Assembly (NCBI GenBank): GCA_016789785.1
Contig: JAEUQE010000111.1
Coordinates: 8,220-21,514, forward strand
Length of the DNA: 13,295 nt
Source: Bryobacterales bacterium
Lineage (GTDB): Bacteria > Acidobacteriota > Terriglobia > Bryobacterales > Bryobacteraceae
Direction: 5' to 3'
In this document: positions 8,701 through 13,295 of the stretch, one piece after another
Layout of the letters: each line of letters starts with the position of its first letter
Position numbering within the stretch: position 1 is the first letter of the stretch
The notes under the pieces: generated by a model
The model's database searches: none
The model's input: only the letters and a program-made list of their open reading frames with translations
What the model was told of the DNA's origin: nothing
Translations under genes and position numbers: made by a program

Positions 8701-9200
8701 ATGAACTGCCGTTTGGCCGGGGCAAGCGCTTCGGCTCACAGATGGCGCGTTGGCTCGACTATGCCGCGGGGGGCTGGCAGATTCAGGCGCTGTATCAGGG
8801 CCAGACCGGTGCGCCACTCGGCTTCGGCAACGTGATCTACAACGGTACCTATGGCGACCTGGTGTTGCCGAATCAGAGTTTGCAGCAGTGGTTCAATACC
8901 GCGGGCTTTGAGCGCCGTCCGGCGTTTCAGCTTGAGCAGAACATTCGTACCTTCCCGCTGCGGCTGGCCAACATTCGTTCCTACGGCATCAACGTGTGGG
9001 ACATGTCGGTGCAGAAGAACTTCCAGGTTCACGAGAAACTGAAGGTGCAGTTGCGTGGCGAGGCTGAAGGCGCGATGAATACGCCAAACTTCTCACCACC
9101 GAACACGGCGCCGACGAACACGCTGTTCGGTCAGGTGGTCGGGACGCAGACGGGTCAGGAAGAGCGGCGGATTTTTGTTGGCCTGAAGCTGATGTTTTAG
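5712..9200 (+). CDS. Oar-like TonB-dependent outer-membrane receptor, complete
   Basis: A complete 1162-residue outer-membrane receptor of the carboxypeptidase-regulatory-domain/TonB type, likely importing or binding a large substrate in a TonB-dependent way. Residues 1-18 are a signal peptide ending 'CAMAQ'. About 19-108 form the regulatory-like beta sandwich ('GFVSGTVLDSSGAVIPNASV', 'PTGEYSLAAEFAGFKKY'). About 110-240 form the plug ('RVGGSGLGGVDYNVDGVSNN', 'TGGQINISMKSGGNALHG'). The rest is a large barrel rich in alternating aromatic strands. It ends 'RIFVGLKLMF', with the C-terminal aromatic residue expected of a barrel-assembly signal. It differs from the left-edge paralogue in the plug: 'ANMPIRSG' stands where that one has 'QLPLNGR'. 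The start has no ribosome-binding site but lies close to an extended -10. It is convergent with the sulfatase, one base apart, so uptake of sulfated glycan products is a reasonable but unproven guess. Confidence 0.93.
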   Translation: MLRTVLTLPLLTVCAMAQDPRGFVSGTVLDSSGAVIPNASVAFTQVRTGVTLRFTTNGEGIYEANYLPTGEYSLAAEFAGFKKYSRTGIDLRIGERLRIDITLEPGDASEKIQVTAESPVLETTNATVGQVIDRQVLANMPIRSGSVSWLYSLAPGTTLASLPYDGPWNIDQSSAVRVGGSGLGGVDYNVDGVSNNSYGGRTAFIPPADMVEEVRVDTSSYDAAVGHTTGGQINISMKSGGNALHGTLGAFVASGPMMTRNFFTNGFIFNPATGPITDEKIKSNTPFTRWLRYSAAVGGPVWIPKIYNGRNRTFWMFGYQAHNRLRTVASQASVPTEAMRNGDFSALLAAGPAYQIFDPFSITQEGARFRRQPVPGNIVPRNRISADAARYVKYFPLPNAAGTIDFTNNYQRARPDKQDLYQPIVRIDHVLNDQWRMFGRYSQSTFYGSFDQWIPDSNVRGRKRQRPYKGVALDTVGMLSSTLTLDVRYGWTWFSEKEAYVNQGYDLSEFGFPASLTSRLDPRGVTFPLVTVNGMLPLGNNGGFDERYYTHSLLSVLNWTRGKHSLKFGFDGRLSYDNSITYGNVAPALTFGDAFTRGPLDNSPGSPGGGQNFASLLYGIPTAGGVDINDSRAEFSPFHSLFVQDDWRMTKTFTLNLGLRWEYEGPIRERYDRTSRDFDFVTTNPIETQARANYARAPIPEIAAANFRTPGGLTFAGRNGVPRELRPAFHKAFMPRIGFAWNLRPRVVIRAGYGIFYSLLGADFSDVSQPGFNRRTNIVASNDNGITYAASLTNPFPAGVDLPEGASQGLTTFLGRSPGFYAADGRRGYTQRWSYNLQFEPFARTVAEIGYQGNRATRLRVGTDVNPIPRQYLSNLPVRDNNVINFLTGAVTNPFRGIEGFRGTAFFANANTTRAQLLRPLPHFGSMSPGLPAGSSWYHALTARIERRFAQGMLLQANYTWSKAMEAVAYLEPTDPAPTHVISDLDRSHRFTFAGLYELPFGRGKRFGSQMARWLDYAAGGWQIQALYQGQTGAPLGFGNVIYNGTYGDLVLPNQSLQQWFNTAGFERRPAFQLEQNIRTFPLRLANIRSYGINVWDMSVQKNFQVHEKLKVQLRGEAEGAMNTPNFSPPNTAPTNTLFGQVVGTQTGQEERRIFVGLKLMF

Positions 9201-9201
9201 C

Positions 9202-10737
9202 TTACTGCAAGTGATCCGCGGGCACCTTCATTTCGCGGCGCAGACGCTCCAGGTCGCCCATCAACTGCTTCTGCGCCTGCGCGTAGTTGGGCTGGCCGTA
9301 GACACTGCGCATCTGCTGGGGATCCGTTTGGCGATCGAAGAGTTCCCACTCCTTCGACTTGTAATAGTTCACCAGCGTGTAACGATCCGTGCGTACACCA
9401 TCGTGCGGCGCGACACTGTGCACGCCTTCCTCGTAGTAGTGATAGTAGAACGCCTTGCGCCAATCGGCTGGCACTTCGCCACGCAACACAGGCACCATGC
9501 TGCGGCCTTGCATGTCGGAAGGTACGGCCACTCCCGCCGCGTCCAGGAACGTTTCGCCGTAGTCGAGATTGGAAACCAGAGCCTTGCTCACAGTGCCCGG
9601 TTTGATGACGCCCGGCCAGCGCGCCACGAGTGGCGTACGCACTGACTCTTCGTAGATCCAGCGCTTGTCGAACCATCCATGCTCGCCGAGATAGAAACCT
9701 TGATCCGAGCTATACATGACGATGGTATTGTCCGCCAGACCTTCCGCATCGAGATAGCGCAGCATGCGGCCGATGTTGTCATCCACCGATGCGATGCAAC
9801 GCAGATAGTCCTTCATGTAGGCCTGATACTTCCATCGCACAAGATCCTTGCCCGTGAGTTTCTTCGCGCTGAACTCCTCGGTCCTCTTCTTGTAGACGGC
9901 ATCCCACATGCGGCGCTGCGCGTCGTTCATGCGCTTGTATTCGCTGAGGAAGCCGCCCGCGCCTTTGTCGCCTCCGGGCACGGGGTACACTTTCAGGTCG
10001 CCGGAGAGGATCATGTGGCGGTCGATTTCCATCTCGTTCTTGTGCGCCGGCGAAGCGCGATGCTCATAGTTGTCGAAGAGATTCGAGGGCTCCGGGAAGG
10101 TGACATCTTCAAAGCGCGTGAGGTGTTCCGGGCCCGGCATCCAGTTGCGATGCGGCGCCTTGTGCTGGCACATCATGAGGAAGGGCTTTGATTTGTCGCG
10201 GCCATTGGAGAGCCAGTCGATGGTGAGATCGGTGACCACGTCGGTGCAGTAGCCATTGCGGCGCTTGTTGCCGGTGGGCGTGATGAAGTCGGGATTGTAG
10301 TAGCTGCCCTGTCCAGGAAGCACCTCCCATGCGTCGAAGCCAGTGGGATTCGACTTCAAGTGCCACTTGCCGAAGAGCGCTGTTTGATAGCCGGCTTGCC
10401 TCAGCAGCTTAGGGAAGGTCTGCTGGGAACCATCGAACTCGAGCCGGTTGTCGAGCACGCCGTTGAGATGGCTGTATTTGCCGGTGAGGATGGTGGCGCG
10501 GCTCGGTGCGCAAATGGAGTTCGTGACGCAGCAGTTGTCAAAGCGCATGCCTTCCCGCGCAATGCGATCGATGTGTGGTGTGTGGATGAAACGCTGGTCG
10601 TAGGCGCTGATGGCCTGGTAGGCGTGATCGTCGGAGAACATGAAGAGGATGTTGGGGCGGGGACGTCCTTGCGCTTGTGCCTCCCGTGCGAGCGCGGCCG
10701 CGAGGCTGCTTTGGAGAAAAGTGCGTCGGTGGAGCAT
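9202..10737 (-). CDS. Tat-exported type I sulfatase
   Basis: A formylglycine-dependent sulfatase that removes sulfate esters, probably from a polysaccharide, in the periplasm. Numbered from the ATG at 10737 (511 residues): '[14 protein letters not shown]' near the N-terminus is a Tat signal ending around 'AQA'. Metal ligands D36 and D37 are in 'SDDH'. C76 in 'C-A-P-S-R' is the residue converted to formylglycine, with R80. K124 and H126 are in 'GKWH', H196 in 'KAPHRNW', and D345/Q346 in '[16 protein letters not shown]'. All expected catalytic positions are present, and the C-terminal region ('[13 protein letters not shown]') is the usual small sulfatase subdomain. An in-frame ATG at 10749 adds four residues but overlaps the candidate -10, so I prefer 10737, which has GGAA upstream. 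Export by Tat fits modification of the Cys in the cytoplasm before transport. The exact sulfated substrate cannot be told. Confidence 0.92.
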   Translation of the reverse strand: MLHRRTFLQSSLAAALAREAQAQGRPRPNILFMFSDDHAYQAISAYDQRFIHTPHIDRIAREGMRFDNCCVTNSICAPSRATILTGKYSHLNGVLDNRLEFDGSQQTFPKLLRQAGYQTALFGKWHLKSNPTGFDAWEVLPGQGSYYNPDFITPTGNKRRNGYCTDVVTDLTIDWLSNGRDKSKPFLMMCQHKAPHRNWMPGPEHLTRFEDVTFPEPSNLFDNYEHRASPAHKNEMEIDRHMILSGDLKVYPVPGGDKGAGGFLSEYKRMNDAQRRMWDAVYKKRTEEFSAKKLTGKDLVRWKYQAYMKDYLRCIASVDDNIGRMLRYLDAEGLADNTIVMYSSDQGFYLGEHGWFDKRWIYEESVRTPLVARWPGVIKPGTVSKALVSNLDYGETFLDAAGVAVPSDMQGRSMVPVLRGEVPADWRKAFYYHYYEEGVHSVAPHDGVRTDRYTLVNYYKSKEWELFDRQTDPQQMRSVYGQPNYAQAQKQLMGDLERLRREMKVPADHLQ

Positions 10738-10747
10738 GGCGGATTCC

Positions 10748-10753
10748 ATTGTA
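10748..10753 (-). promoter_or_regulatory. Candidate -10 element for the sulfatase gene
   Basis: On the minus strand this reads TACAAT, five of six -10 consensus matches, with a poor -35 (TTCAAC) 18 bases upstream. Transcription would begin about seven bases downstream, just before the ATG at 10737 and inside the alternative start at 10749. It therefore supports the shorter protein. Confidence 0.33.
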
Positions 10754-10780
10754 GTGAATCCGGTGTGGGGAGTTGAAGAA

Positions 10781-10804
10781 GGGAAGGGAGGTGGGGGAGG
10801 TGGG
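10781..10804 (+). other. G-quadruplex-type motif upstream of the sulfatase
   Basis: Four G runs of at least three (at 10781, 10786, 10793 and 10802) are separated by loops of two, four and four bases (AA, AGGT, AGGT). They lie on the plus strand, the template strand for the sulfatase, about 32-55 bases upstream of its first ATG, next to the candidate -35 region. The pattern fits the standard quadruplex rule; whether it folds or matters is not shown. Confidence 0.4.
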
Positions 10805-10811
10805 CGAGGCT

Positions 10812-10842
10812 GGCTGCGGTCGCACGGCGGCAGACCGCAGCC
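10812..10842. repeat. Strong inverted repeat (10-base arms) between sulfatase and the DUF3465-like gene
   Basis: GGCTGCGGTC at 10812-10821 and GACCGCAGCC at 10833-10842 are perfect 10-base complements around an 11-base loop. No T run follows in either direction, so it is not a typical intrinsic terminator. It resembles the dispersed palindromic (REP-like) units found between bacterial genes; this window alone cannot show whether it recurs. Confidence 0.6.
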
Positions 10843-10846
10843 CTTG

Positions 10847-10877
10847 CCTAACGCCGGCGTCTCGAGACGGCGTTAGG
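10847..10877. repeat. Second inverted repeat with nested palindrome, containing the stop codon of the DUF3465-like gene
   Basis: CCTAACGCC at 10847-10855 pairs with GGCGTTAGG at 10869-10877, and a perfect 10-base palindrome GTCTCGAGAC (10859-10868) sits inside. Together they make a stem of about 14 pairs with a three-base bulge. The TAA stop of the neighbouring minus-strand gene (10873-10875) lies in the right arm. For that gene the T run (TTTTT) comes before the hairpin, the wrong side for a normal terminator, though the hairpin could still protect the messenger's 3' end. Confidence 0.6.
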
Positions 10878-11370
10878 AAAAACAAGCGGCAGGCGTGCAG
10901 ATGAACCCGAGAGGATCGTGCGTGAAGTGCAGTACGGCGAGGCGCTCGCCTCCGATGGCATGCGCCTGTTCGGCCGGGATCCATTCGCCTTTCAACTTCA
11001 CTGCGACATTCGCGTCGAGCCCGGGCACAGGGTCTTCAATGCCCATGCGGTCGCCGAATCGCACGGATACCAGGACCAGTTCCTTGTTCTTCAGTGCGGC
11101 CGCAACATCCTTCTTGATCTTGGCGTCGACGCTGACTACCTTCTTCAGAGTGATCTTCATCAGATGGTGTTTGGAGCCCTTGGTGTCGTCGGGGAGGCGC
11201 TCCGCAATGGAGCCATCCACCTCCGCCACCGTGCGCTTCTTGGGCTTCTTCTTTCGCGCCCGTAGCGCGGTTGCGGAGAGGGTGCGTTCCGCTTCGCGCT
11301 CGGATGCCCGGCGGCCTGCTTCAAAGGCCGACAGGAACTCTTCGATGCTCTTGAACTTTCCAAATCGCAT
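10873..11370 (-). CDS. DUF3465-like small protein with basic N-terminal extension
   Basis: A 165-residue protein of unknown function with no signal peptide or membrane segment, so probably cytoplasmic. Residues 50-75 ('VDGSIAERLPDDTKGSKHH') and 145-156 ('AVLHFTHDPLGF') match my recollection of the DUF3465 pattern, which runs from 'LPDD..GS.HQ' near the start of the domain to 'H.TH.DP.G' near its end. 'KGEWIP' (127-132) fits the expected middle strand. The first 45 residues are a helical, strongly charged extension ending in a Lys/Arg cluster ('RARKKKPKKR', 37-46) that could contact nucleic acid. The start at 11370 has AGGCGG at good spacing. It is on the same strand as the DUF3788-like gene, 56 bases downstream of it, so co-transcription is possible. 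The last residues ('AACFS') and the stop abut and enter an inverted repeat. Family call is moderate. Confidence 0.6.
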   Translation of the reverse strand: MRFGKFKSIEEFLSAFEAGRRASEREAERTLSATALRARKKKPKKRTVAEVDGSIAERLPDDTKGSKHHLMKITLKKVVSVDAKIKKDVAAALKNKELVLVSVRFGDRMGIEDPVPGLDANVAVKLKGEWIPAEQAHAIGGERLAVLHFTHDPLGFICTPAACFS

Positions 11371-11426
11371 GATTCCGCCTTTCGTACTGTAGACGATTTT
11401 GTCTGCGGTTTTCCTTCAGACGGTGT

Positions 11427-11843
11427 TCACATCAGCTTGAAGCTCGTGAGTTTGAGCACCGCCTCAACGTCGGCAGTGGTTCGAATGTCGGCGCGGAGGG
11501 CGGTACCTTCCGGGTAGCGCTGTCCGGCATCCAGCCAGGCGGTGATCTTCTTTGTGGGCTTCGATGCGCGCGCCGCTTCCATCGCTTTTCCGCCGAGAAT
11601 CAGCACTGCCTGAAAGGCACGGGTCTGCGGCACGAGATACAAGATGTTGCGCTTGCCCTGCTTTGCGCGCATCGACCATCCGGCCTTGGGTGAATAGGAA
11701 TTCCACTCCCACGCAGTGAGGCCGAATTCCGTCTCCAGCTTGCCGACGAGCGACTGCCACAAGTCATGGAACTTTCCCAGCGCCTGCCGGACGTCGGCAG
11801 GCCGGGGCGGTTGCGGCCATCCAAGGAATGCGTTTTCCGGCAT
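11427..11843 (-). CDS. DUF3788-like small protein
   Basis: A 138-residue soluble protein that resembles the DUF3788 family, whose function is not established. Recognisable pieces are 'LWQSLVGKLETEFGL' (28-42), 'WEWNSYSPKAGWSMRAKQGKRNILYLVPQ' (45-73, read in two parts), 'FQAVLILGGKAMEAA' (77-91) and the C-terminal 'RADIRTTADVEAVLKLTSFK' (117-136). The start at 11843 is fixed by GGAGG (11849-11853 on the plus strand) five bases upstream. A longer in-frame start at 11954 would add a low-complexity, unsupported segment overlapping the transporter gene. It is divergent from the cation transporter, with an 80-base gap, and lies upstream of the DUF3465-like gene on the same strand. Confidence 0.72.
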   Translation of the reverse strand: MPENAFLGWPQPPRPADVRQALGKFHDLWQSLVGKLETEFGLTAWEWNSYSPKAGWSMRAKQGKRNILYLVPQTRAFQAVLILGGKAMEAARASKPTKKITAWLDAGQRYPEGTALRADIRTTADVEAVLKLTSFKLM

Positions 11844-11923
11844 TGCTGCCTCCAGCGACAATCGTACTCCCGGCGGCGGTGGAGCGGAAACGGCTGCGGA
11901 AGTTCGCGTGCAAGAGGAAGAGT

Positions 11924-12826
11924 GTGGACAAGGATTCGCGGTTTGCGATGACACTGTCGGTCGCGGTTGGTGTGCTGATGCTGATCGGCAAGCTCAGCGC
12001 GTACTTCCTGACGGGTTCGGCGGGAATTCTCTCCGATGCGGCGGAGTCCGTAATCCACGTTGCCGCTGTGATCTTTGCCGCACTGAGCCTCTACCTGAGC
12101 GCGCTTCCACCCACTGAGCGGTCGCCCTACGGCTATGAACGCATGACGTTTTTCTCGGCTGGATTCGAAGGCGGCATGATCATTGTCGCGGCGTTCTGGA
12201 TCATCCAGGCAGCGATCGAGAAGTGGCGTAGCGGAATCGAACTGGAGCAACTTGGGTTGGGGACGCTGCTGGTGTTGGCCGCGTCGCTGATCAATCTTGC
12301 GCTCGGCTGGTATCTGATCCGCTGCGGGCGCAGGGCGAATTCGCTGATCCTGATTGCGAACGGCAAGCACGTGCTCACCGACAGTTGGACCAGCTTCGGA
12401 GTGGTGGTGGGGCTGATTCTGGTGATCTTCACGGGATGGAAACCGTTCGACCCCCTGATCGCGATTGCGGTGGCGCTGAACATCATCTGGTCGGGCGCCA
12501 CGCTGATCCGCACGGCAGTGCGGGGGTTGCTGGATCTACCCGATCCGGAGGCCCTGGCGAAGGTTCGCGCCGCCGTGGAGCGAGTGTGCGCAGCGCAGGA
12601 TCTGGAGTATCACGAACTCCGGTTCCGCGATACCGGGCAGCGGCTGATTGTCAGCGTGCATCTGTTGTTTCCGTATCAGGAGATGCTGGGCAACGCTCAC
12701 GCGCGCGCAACGGAGTTCGAAGCAAGGCTTACCGCGGAACTGAATCAGCGCGCGGAGGTGATTACGCATCTGGAGGCGCTCGAGGATCATGCGGATCTGC
12801 ATCCGCGGGAGATCACGGGCCGCTAG
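11924..12826 (+). CDS. Cation diffusion facilitator (CDF) family transporter
   Basis: An inner-membrane divalent-metal/proton antiporter of about 300 residues. Six membrane segments precede a cytoplasmic domain with 'LRFRDTGQRLIVSVHLLF' (232-249) and 'VITHLEALEDH' (279-289). I start it at the GTG at 11924, which has GAGG at a suitable distance; the ATG at 11828 would overlap the divergent DUF3788-like gene and adds a non-family N-terminus, and the ATG at 11948 would cut into the first segment's lead. The metal-site motif of helix 5 is normal, H149-x-x-x-D153 in 'KHVLTDSWTS'. The helix-2 motif is E41-x-x-x-H45 ('SDAAESVIHV') instead of HxxxD or DxxxD. The helix 2-3 loop 'RSPYGYERMTFFSAG' lacks the His residues usual in 'HPYGHGK'. 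The protein is probably a real CDF member, but its metal cannot be named. Confidence 0.87.
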   Translation: MDKDSRFAMTLSVAVGVLMLIGKLSAYFLTGSAGILSDAAESVIHVAAVIFAALSLYLSALPPTERSPYGYERMTFFSAGFEGGMIIVAAFWIIQAAIEKWRSGIELEQLGLGTLLVLAASLINLALGWYLIRCGRRANSLILIANGKHVLTDSWTSFGVVVGLILVIFTGWKPFDPLIAIAVALNIIWSGATLIRTAVRGLLDLPDPEALAKVRAAVERVCAAQDLEYHELRFRDTGQRLIVSVHLLFPYQEMLGNAHARATEFEARLTAELNQRAEVITHLEALEDHADLHPREITGR

Positions 12827-12846
12827 CCTTGTGCCGCCACGCTAGC
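12822..12846. terminator. Possible hairpin between the CDF gene and the right-edge gene
   Basis: GCTAGC at 12822-12827 and GCTAGC at 12841-12846 can pair across a 13-base loop. They cover the stop codons of both converging genes (12824-12826 and 12842-12844). The stem is only six pairs and has no T run, so the call is weak. Confidence 0.2.
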
Positions 12847-13295
12847 GTCGCGACCGGCCGGCCCCCGGCTCCGCACCTGACGCCGGATACCATCCGCGAT
12901 CCCACGGATAGGCCAGCGCAGGCTGATTCACATAGCGGCTCATCTTGAACTCGATGCGTGAACCCGCGCCGGGCTCCAGCCGCACATACAGAACCGGCCC
13001 GCCGATGTTTACCGTCCTGCCGTTCACGGCCGCCGATTCGAAGCGGTGCTCGCCATAGCCGCCCGCTTGCACCGCCACCGTGCGTGCTTCCGTCGCGTCC
13101 ACATTCACCAGCGTCAGGGTCGCGCCATCCGCACTCAGCTTCTCAACCAGCGCCGCAACATCCTCCGGCAGTCCCGGCCGCTTGCGTTGCGGATCGAAGT
13201 AGCGGAACCGGGCATGCAAGCTCCAGATGTTGCCGGTGAGATAGGAACCCATGGTGAGATTCGTGAGCGCATGGGTGTGCACGGGATTCAGCCCT
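12842..13295 (-). CDS. C-terminal part of an unrecognised protein (enters from right edge)
   Basis: The frame is open to the right edge, so these 150 residues are the end of a longer protein whose start lies outside the window; an internal GTG at 13282 should not be taken as the start. The fragment begins 'GLNPVHTHALTNLTMGSYLT', then 'IWSLHARFRYFDP' and 'GLPEDVAALVEKLSADGATLTLVN'. It then has beta-rich pieces 'VAVQAGGYGEHRF', 'VYVRLEPGAGSRIEF' (here 'LYVRLEPGAG') and 'KMSRYVNQPALAYPWDRGW', and a Pro/Gly/Arg-rich tail. The alternation of strands with 'L.PGAG' suggests a C-terminal beta-sandwich of an envelope or carbohydrate-active protein, but I do not recognise the family and assign no function. 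Confidence 0.7.
   Translation of the reverse strand, partial: GLNPVHTHALTNLTMGSYLTGNIWSLHARFRYFDPQRKRPGLPEDVAALVEKLSADGATLTLVNVDATEARTVAVQAGGYGEHRFESAAVNGRTVNIGGPVLYVRLEPGAGSRIEFKMSRYVNQPALAYPWDRGWYPASGAEPGAGRSRR

Noticed and set aside
11401..11422. GTCTG...CAGAC between the two DUF genes as a terminator.
   Set aside because: Only five pairs with an 11-base loop, and no T run in the direction of transcription.
11828..11923. Longer start for the CDF gene at the ATG 11828.
   Set aside because: It overlaps the well-supported start of the divergent DUF3788-like gene, adds a non-family N-terminus and lacks a ribosome-binding site; the GTG at 11924 has one.
11844..11954. Longer start for the DUF3788-like gene at 11954.
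   Set aside because: The extra 37 residues are low-complexity Ser/Pro-rich and run into the transporter gene, while the ATG at 11843 has a GGAGG five bases upstream.
1..13295. CRISPR arrays, insertion sequences, phage genes, rRNA or tRNA genes.
   Set aside because: No regularly spaced repeats, transposase or integrase motifs, or RNA-gene signatures were found on either strand.

Overview
The window is a GC-rich stretch of bacterial chromosome. It most likely comes from an Acidobacteriota species of the Bryobacterales/Solibacter type. The reasons are two large outer-membrane receptors of the Oar-like kind (signal peptide, carboxypeptidase-regulatory-like domain, TonB plug, large barrel, with a 'QLPLNGR' motif in one), a Tat-exported sulfatase, and a Tat-exported SelA-like PLP enzyme next to an amidohydrolase. 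That assignment is an inference from gene content. Coding density is very high: no gene-free stretch exceeds about 130 bases. I see no rRNA, tRNA, CRISPR array, insertion sequence or phage gene.

Layout, left to right. (1) 1-1437, minus: the first 479 codons of an Oar-like receptor running off the left edge. (2) 1438-1567: divergent promoter region. (3) 1568-4422, plus: a tight three-gene operon of a Tat-exported SelA-like PLP enzyme, a Tat-exported amidohydrolase-2-like protein whose usual catalytic residues are altered, and a secreted CBM9-like protein. (4) 4449-5630, minus: dprA, the natural-transformation DNA-processing protein. (5) 5712-9200, plus: a complete 1162-residue Oar-like receptor, divergent from dprA, with an inverted repeat by its promoter. 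(6) 9202-10737, minus: a sulfatase, convergent with the receptor and one base away. (7) 10750-10872: a G-rich quadruplex-type motif and two strong hairpins. (8) 10873-11843, minus: two small genes, one DUF3465-like and one DUF3788-like. (9) 11924-12826, plus: a cation diffusion facilitator. (10) 12842-13295, minus: the C-terminal end of an unrecognised protein entering from the right edge.

How the genes may work together: the two receptors, the sulfatase and the exported PLP enzyme/amidohydrolase/CBM9 operon look like envelope machinery for taking apart a (possibly sulfated or amino-sugar-containing) glycan. Only the operon is directly supported as a unit, by overlapping or near-overlapping genes with Shine-Dalgarno sequences. 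dprA, the two DUF genes and the transporter look like unrelated neighbours. A recurring feature is that genes starting a transcription unit (1568, 5712, 10737) have a -10-like hexamer almost touching the start codon and little or no Shine-Dalgarno sequence. Internal genes and several others have good ones.
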